Assembly: GCA_030645355.1 (NCBI GenBank)
Contig: JAUSNJ010000144.1
Coordinates: 1 to 34,456 of the forward strand
Reading direction: 5' to 3'
DNA from: Rhodoferax sp.
Lineage (GTDB): Bacteria; Pseudomonadota; Gammaproteobacteria; Burkholderiales; Burkholderiaceae_C
Length of the DNA stretch: 34,456 nt
Below the pieces are notes generated by a model that saw only the letters and a list, made by a program, of their open reading frames with translations, was not told the DNA's origin and searched no databases. Numbering within the stretch: position 1 is the stretch's first letter; every line of letters starts with the position of its first letter. This document shows positions 30,295 through 34,456 of the stretch, in pieces. The position numbers and the translations under genes were made by a program.

Positions 30295-32058
30295 TCAATC
30301 GTCGTACCGCTCCATGACATAGTTTCCCGGCGCCTTGCCCAGGGATGCCGTTCCGGGCAGCTGGCGTGCGGTCCGCGGCAGGGTCGACCGGGCTGCCAGC
30401 CAGTCGTGCCATGCAGGCCACCAGGAACCATCGCAATGCGGTGTGTTGGAGATCCACTTGTCCGGCTCAATCCACGGGCTATGGGCCAGCCGTGTGCCGA
30501 TCTGGTAGCTTCGATTCGGATGGCCAGGTTCCGAGATGATGCCCGCGTTGTGGCCGCCACTGGTGAGTACAAACGTGATCTCGGAATTGCACAAGTGGTG
30601 CAATTTGTACACGGAACGCCAGGGAGAAATGTGGTCGCGTTGTGTGCCGACCAGGAATACCGGCTGGTGGATGTCGCTCAGGGAGACCGTGTGACCGTTG
30701 ACCCGGTAGCTGCTGGTGGCCAGTGCGTTGTGCAGGTAGAGTGAGGTAAGGTACTCGTGGTGCATGCGAGCGGGCATGCGGGTGGTGTCTGCATTCCACG
30801 CCATCAGGTCGCTGGGCTGCTCCCGCTCTCCCATCAGGTATTCACGCATTTGCCGCGTCCAGACCAGATCACGCGAATGCAAAAATTGGAAGGAACCTGC
30901 CATCTGCTTGCCACTCAGGAAACCTCGCCCGCGCGTCATGTTGTCCAAAAGACCGATTTGGCTTTCGTCTATGAAGAGGCCTAGTTCGCCGGGCTCTGAA
31001 AAGTCGGTCTGCGCAGCCAACAGTGTCAGTGTCTTGAGAGCAGGGAGGTGGCGGCCGGTCTCGTTTCCACCGTCCCGAGCCAGCGTTGCCGCTGCGATAG
31101 ACAGCAAAGTCCCGCCCAGACAGTAGCCCATGGCATGCACCGGCGTGGTTTTCCCGTTGATTGTCCCAATGGCTTTCAGAGCATCAAAGACGCCAAGCTG
31201 CAGGTAGTCGTCCATGGTCAGTTGGGCGTCTTGAGCGTAGGGATTGTGCCAGGACAACATAAAAACCGTGTGCCCCAGGGACACGAGATGGCGCACCATG
31301 GAGTTGTGAGGGGACAAATCCAGAATGTAGTATTTCATGATCCAAGACGGAATGATGAAGACCGGCTCAGGATGGACTTTGGGGGTTTGGGGAGCGTAGC
31401 GGATCAACTCCACCAAACGGTTTCGGTAGACCACATCGCCGGGCGTTACTGCCACGTCACGGCCTGGAACAAAGCGTTTAACAGGGGTGGCTGCAGGATC
31501 AGGCAGGTGCAGCGTGTCTGCCAGCCAATGCTGCATTCCCTCGCGCAGGTGCGCCCCTTGCGTCGCAATGGCGTCCTGCAGCACGACTGGATTCGTGAGC
31601 AGCCAATTGGCAGGTGCCATCGCGCCCAGCCATTGGCGGGCAAAGAACTCGGTCTGCGCCGCATGGTGGGCTGTCATGCCTGGCACCGACGACGCTTCTC
31701 TCCAGAAGGTCTCGGCATTCCGAAAACCGCTTCGCATCCGGTTAAAGGGCCAAGTTGCCCATGCTTCATGGCGAAAGCGCGGGTCGTCATCGGAAGCTCC
31801 GCTGTCGGTGTGGACTTCGTCACGTCCTTGAAACGTGTCTGCGGCCAGACGGGTGGCCAGGGCCGCGAGTTCCATCTGACGCCCCGGGGATGTCGTCAAG
31901 TGCCACGCCCAGTCAGCCACCGCCAATGCTATGGATACCGGCGAGAGGCCTCCTGTCAGCGGGGCCGCGGCATTGTGGAGCAGCCGGTCCAGGCGCTCGG
32001 TGGGCGACTCGCTGACCTGCGTTGCGCTGATGGGACTTGGAGTGGTTGGGGTTGGCAT
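30295..32058 (-). CDS. phaC: Poly(3-hydroxyalkanoate) synthase (PhaC-type)
   Basis: This 587-residue alpha/beta-hydrolase-fold polymerase makes polyhydroxyalkanoate storage polymer from hydroxyacyl-CoA. The lipase-like box GYCLGG holds the catalytic Cys313, with Asp475 in GTQRDHISPW and His503 in GGHNAG. The N-terminal PhaC domain covers about residues 100-270, including FFARQWLGAMAPANWLLTNPVVL. The size fits class I. No phaA, phaB, phaR or phasin gene is adjacent, and the HNPYAQDAQLTMDDYLQLG segment differs from the main Cupriavidus-type PhaC1 as I remember it, so it may be a second synthase. The start at 32058 has a poor ribosome-binding site; 32115 has GGGGTG close before it but adds 19 unlikely residues and would sit 3 nt from the predicted transcript start. 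Confidence 0.9.
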   Translation of the reverse strand: MPTPTTPSPISATQVSESPTERLDRLLHNAAAPLTGGLSPVSIALAVADWAWHLTTSPGRQMELAALATRLAADTFQGRDEVHTDSGASDDDPRFRHEAWATWPFNRMRSGFRNAETFWREASSVPGMTAHHAAQTEFFARQWLGAMAPANWLLTNPVVLQDAIATQGAHLREGMQHWLADTLHLPDPAATPVKRFVPGRDVAVTPGDVVYRNRLVELIRYAPQTPKVHPEPVFIIPSWIMKYYILDLSPHNSMVRHLVSLGHTVFMLSWHNPYAQDAQLTMDDYLQLGVFDALKAIGTINGKTTPVHAMGYCLGGTLLSIAAATLARDGGNETGRHLPALKTLTLLAAQTDFSEPGELGLFIDESQIGLLDNMTRGRGFLSGKQMAGSFQFLHSRDLVWTRQMREYLMGEREQPSDLMAWNADTTRMPARMHHEYLTSLYLHNALATSSYRVNGHTVSLSDIHQPVFLVGTQRDHISPWRSVYKLHHLCNSEITFVLTSGGHNAGIISEPGHPNRSYQIGTRLAHSPWIEPDKWISNTPHCDGSWWPAWHDWLAARSTLPRTARQLPGTASLGKAPGNYVMERYDD

Positions 32059-32124
32059 GGCAATATCGTTGTGTTGAACCACAAACCATGAATGGCATTG
32101 GCTTATGACTAGCATTCACCCCGA

Positions 32125-32166
32125 ATTTTGCGGAGTTGGGCGCACACCGCCATTGACACACATCAA
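32125..32166 (-). promoter_or_regulatory. FNR/ANR-type promoter of phaC
   Basis: On the plus strand 32153-32166 reads TTGACACACATCAA, nine of ten to the TTGAT-N4-ATCAA consensus. On the minus strand a CAAAAT hexamer (32130-32125, four of six to TATAAT) is placed so that a start at about 32118 puts the box centre at -41.5, the class II FNR activation position. This gives a 60-nt leader to the phaC ATG at 32058. Confidence 0.6.
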
Positions 32167-32233
32167 AAGTTGGCAACTGGAATAGCCCACTCCGTCGGCC
32201 ACCGTGCGGGCCGTCAGCACAGAACGGTGCCAG

Positions 32234-33394
32234 TCATCCGCCTATGTAACTCATTTCGACCCGGCGCGCCCCGCCTCCCGTGTCTGGCGGCATGGTGCTG
32301 CGTAGCGCCGAATAGCGGTCTGAACGGGCACTCCAGATGTGTCCGATGGCGGAAGCCAGATCCTCGTCCGTCGCCTTGCCTCTGACCAGGCTTCGCAGGT
32401 CATAGCCCTGACTTGCGAAGAGGCACAGATAGAGCTGGCCTTCAGTGGAAATGCGGGCCCGGTTGCAGTCTCCGCAAAAAGCCTGGGTTACGCTGCTGAT
32501 GACACCGATCTCTCCGGCCAGCTGGTCATGCGCGCCCGCCGCGTCCGCGTATCCCCAGCGCTGGGCCGTCTCACCCGGGCTGGAGGGCTCCAGGGCCACG
32601 AGCGGCAACTCGGTTTGCAGGCGTTGAATGACTTCGGCGGACGGCATGACGTCGTCCATGCGCCAGCCGTTGGTGGCGCCCACATCCATGTATTCAATGA
32701 AACGCAGCACGATGCCGCTGCCCTTGAAGTGGCGGGCCATGGGAATGATTTCCTGGTCATTGGTGCCACGCTTGACAACCATGTTGACCTTGATCGGACC
32801 TAGACCGGCTTCTTGCGCGGCATGAATGCCATTGAGCACGTCGGCTACCGGGAAATCGACATCGTTCATGGCACGAAAAACAGCGTCGTCCAGACCGTCC
32901 AGACTGACGGTTACGCGGTGCAACCCTGCGGCCTTCAGCGCGCGGGCCTTGCGGGCCAGCAGGGCGCCGTTGGTCGTGAGCGTCAGATCCAGAGGGCGGC
33001 CATCCGCAGTGCGCAGGGCGGCCAACTTTTCAACCAGGACCTCGATGTTCTTGCGCAGCAGTGGCTCGCCACCGGTGAGCCGGATTTTTTGCACACCGTG
33101 GTTCACGAATTGCTGTGCGATCCGGACAATTTCTTCAAACGACAACAGCGCGGAGTGGGGCAGGTAGGCATAGTCTTTGTCAAAAACTTCCTTGGGCATG
33201 CAATAGCCGCAGCGGAAATTGCACCGGTCGGTAACGCTGATGCGCAGATCGCGCAGATGGCGCCCCAGGGTGTCGCTCACACTGCCAGTGGCGACCATTC
33301 GGCCCGCTGGCAGCAATGACGCCGGCGGCAGAGGGTGCGTGCCGGCGCGCAGATCGACCAGAGGAATAACTTTGGGGCTGAAACGTTCCGTCAT
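32234..33394 (-). CDS. moaA: GTP 3',8-cyclase MoaA (molybdenum cofactor synthesis)
   Basis: This 386-residue radical SAM enzyme performs the first step of molybdopterin synthesis, converting GTP to 3',8-cyclo-GTP with MoaC downstream in the pathway. The N-terminal cluster motif is CNFRCGYC (Cys58, Cys62, Cys65), and [10 protein letters not shown] is the SAM-binding segment. The second cluster is held by [11 protein letters not shown] and LCLF in the C-terminal part. It ends in the conserved Gly-Gly (MSYIGG). An N-terminal extension of about 45 residues before the core is present. It is needed for molybdoenzymes such as nitrate reductase, which suits an organism with denitrification genes. Adjacent moa/moe genes are not present; phaC lies downstream on the same strand. 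Confidence 0.96.
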   Translation of the reverse strand: MTERFSPKVIPLVDLRAGTHPLPPASLLPAGRMVATGSVSDTLGRHLRDLRISVTDRCNFRCGYCMPKEVFDKDYAYLPHSALLSFEEIVRIAQQFVNHGVQKIRLTGGEPLLRKNIEVLVEKLAALRTADGRPLDLTLTTNGALLARKARALKAAGLHRVTVSLDGLDDAVFRAMNDVDFPVADVLNGIHAAQEAGLGPIKVNMVVKRGTNDQEIIPMARHFKGSGIVLRFIEYMDVGATNGWRMDDVMPSAEVIQRLQTELPLVALEPSSPGETAQRWGYADAAGAHDQLAGEIGVISSVTQAFCGDCNRARISTEGQLYLCLFASQGYDLRSLVRGKATDEDLASAIGHIWSARSDRYSALRSTMPPDTGGGARRVEMSYIGG

Positions 33395-33410
33395 GCTGGG
33401 TATTGTCCAT

Positions 33411-33435
33411 AAAAAAGGCCCGCATGCAGCGGGCC
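33411..33435 (-). terminator. Intrinsic terminator of hppA
   Basis: On the minus strand, 20 nt after the pyrophosphatase stop codon, a 7-bp perfect GC stem (GGCCCGC/GCGGGCC, 33435-33429 with 33423-33417) around a 5-nt loop is followed by six T residues (33416-33411). It lies before the moaA ATG at 33394, so moaA needs its own promoter or read-through. Confidence 0.88.
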
Positions 33436-33455
33436 CGGGTATAGGAGGACGGTGC

Positions 33456-34456
33456 TTAGCCGCCGTGAATCTTCATCATCAATGGAACGATCAGCAAGGC
33501 CACGATGTTGATGATCTTGATCAGCGGGTTGATGGCCGGGCCGGCGGTGTCCTTGTAGGGGTCACCCACGGTGTCACCGGTTACCGCTGCTTTGTGGGTC
33601 TCTGAACCCTTGCCGCCGTGGTGGCCGTCTTCAATGTACTTCTTGGCGTTGTCCCAGGCACCGCCACCGGTACACATGGAAATGGCCACAAACAGACCAG
33701 TCACGATGGTGCCCATCAGCAGACCGCCCAAAGCGGCTGGGCCGAGGACCAAGCCGACCAGAATCGGCGCCACAACGGGCAACAGGCTCGGGATCATCAT
33801 TTCCTTGATAGCTGCTGTGGTCAGCATGTCGACCGCGGTGTCGTACTCGGGCTTGCCGGTGCCGTCCATGATGCCCTTGATGTCGCGGAACTGGCGGCGC
33901 ACTTCAACCACCACCGAACCCGCCGCACGGCCCACGGCTTCCATCGCCATGGCACCAAACAGGTAGGGAATCAGGCCGCCGATGAACAAGCCAATGATGA
34001 CCATGGGGTTGCTCAGGTCAAACGTGATGTGGCGTCCGTAGGCTTCGAGCTTGTGGGTGTAGTCAGCAAACAGCACCAGAGCGGCCAGACCGGCGGAACC
34101 GATGGCGTAGCCCTTGGTCACGGCCTTGGTGGTATTGCCCACGGCGTCCAGCGGATCGGTGATGTCACGCACGCTTTTTGGCATTTCCGACATTTCGGCA
34201 ATACCGCCGGCATTGTCGGTAATGGGGCCATAGGCGTCCAGGGCGACCACGATTCCGGCCATGCTCAACATGGAGGTGGCGGCAATGGCGATGCCGTACA
34301 AACCAGCCAGCGCAAAGGCCGTGTAGATGGCCATGCAGACAAAAATCACAGGCCATGCGGTCGAGCGCATGGAAACGCCCAGACCGGCAATGATATTGGT
34401 GCCGTGGCCGGTTGTGGATGCCTGCGCGATGTGCTGCACCGGGCTGTATTGCGTGC
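33456..34456 (-). CDS. hppA: Membrane-bound proton-translocating pyrophosphatase, C-terminal part (partial)
   Basis: The last 333 or so residues of an integral membrane pyrophosphatase are present; the gene runs off the right edge. It couples PPi hydrolysis to ion pumping. Clear family segments are [18 protein letters not shown] (substrate and Mg binding), [50 protein letters not shown], and [14 protein letters not shown] with [22 protein letters not shown]. At the position that decides potassium dependence it has Lys in [10 protein letters not shown] (and Thr three residues later), the signature of the K+-independent subfamily; K+-dependent enzymes have Ala there. The ion-specificity glutamate lies outside the window. 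A terminator follows. Confidence 0.95.
   Translation of the reverse strand, partial: TQYSPVQHIAQASTTGHGTNIIAGLGVSMRSTAWPVIFVCMAIYTAFALAGLYGIAIAATSMLSMAGIVVALDAYGPITDNAGGIAEMSEMPKSVRDITDPLDAVGNTTKAVTKGYAIGSAGLAALVLFADYTHKLEAYGRHITFDLSNPMVIIGLFIGGLIPYLFGAMAMEAVGRAAGSVVVEVRRQFRDIKGIMDGTGKPEYDTAVDMLTTAAIKEMMIPSLLPVVAPILVGLVLGPAALGGLLMGTIVTGLFVAISMCTGGGAWDNAKKYIEDGHHGGKGSETHKAAVTGDTVGDPYKDTAGPAINPLIKIINIVALLIVPLMMKIHGG

Noticed and set aside
31048..32091. 347-codon plus-strand frame across phaC
   Set aside because: phaC on the other strand has an intact catalytic triad; this frame has no family resemblance.
32167..32233. Imperfect CACCGT/ACGGTG dyad after moaA as a terminator
   Set aside because: The loop would be about 18 nt and no T run follows.
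1..34456. CRISPR arrays, tRNA/rRNA genes, insertion sequences, prophage genes
   Set aside because: No regularly spaced repeats, cloverleaf-like sequence, transposase, integrase or phage structural gene was seen; the window reads as core chromosome plus a denitrification accessory locus.

Overview
The window is GC-rich bacterial chromosome, densely packed with genes that often overlap by ATGA. Gene content and order (trxA-rho, dnaX-ybaB-recR, gloB/yafS-like/rnhA, moaA, hppA, PHA synthase, AddAB-type recombination nuclease, heme d1 genes) point to a betaproteobacterium of the Burkholderiales, most likely Comamonadaceae close to Rhodoferax or Polaromonas. The genus is an inference; no 16S or other taxonomic marker is present.

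Layout. (1) 1-666, minus strand: trxA with a strong intrinsic terminator, then the start of rho behind a C-rich leader. (2) 751-8023, plus strand: an addB-like/addA-like helicase-nuclease pair for double-strand break repair, translationally coupled to a BaiN/HI0933-family flavoprotein. (3) 8076-15868: a heme d1 biosynthesis locus. nirE and a small SpoIIAA/STAS-like gene run leftwards, while nirC-nirF-nirDL-nirG-nirH-nirJ-nirN run rightwards from a shared control region with an FNR/DNR-type box and a separate perfect inverted repeat. Together they would turn uroporphyrinogen III into heme d1 through precorrin-2/siroheme, siroheme decarboxylation (NirDL, NirGH), side-chain chemistry (NirJ, NirF) and periplasmic maturation or delivery (NirN, NirC). 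The enzyme that uses heme d1, nitrite reductase NirS, is not in the window. (4) 16031-18834, minus strand: a two-gene unit of a PotD-like periplasmic binding protein and a transmembrane GGDEF protein. It resembles the NspS/MbaA polyamine-sensing arrangement, not a transporter operon. (5) 18937-22321, plus strand: dnaX-ybaB-recR, then a MAPEG membrane protein. (6) 22360-25926: mltD and gloB leftwards, a yafS-like methyltransferase and rnhA rightwards. (7) 26008-30284: an RND efflux adaptor and permease with no outer-membrane channel. (8) 30295-34456, minus strand: PHA synthase behind an FNR-type promoter, moaA, and the C-terminal part of a membrane pyrophosphatase.

Most notable signals. An A10 slippery run in dnaX has stop codons immediately downstream in both alternative frames, which suggests programmed production of a short (gamma-like) subunit. 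The binding-protein/diguanylate-cyclase pair looks like a signalling unit. A degenerate ~47-bp dispersed repeat lies in frame inside addA and dnaX and also between genes. An FNR-type box upstream of phaC has exact class II spacing to a candidate -10. The NirL half of NirDL lacks the histidine present at that position in the other three decarboxylase modules. No tRNA, rRNA, CRISPR array, insertion sequence or prophage was seen, and no gene-free stretch exceeds 300 bases.
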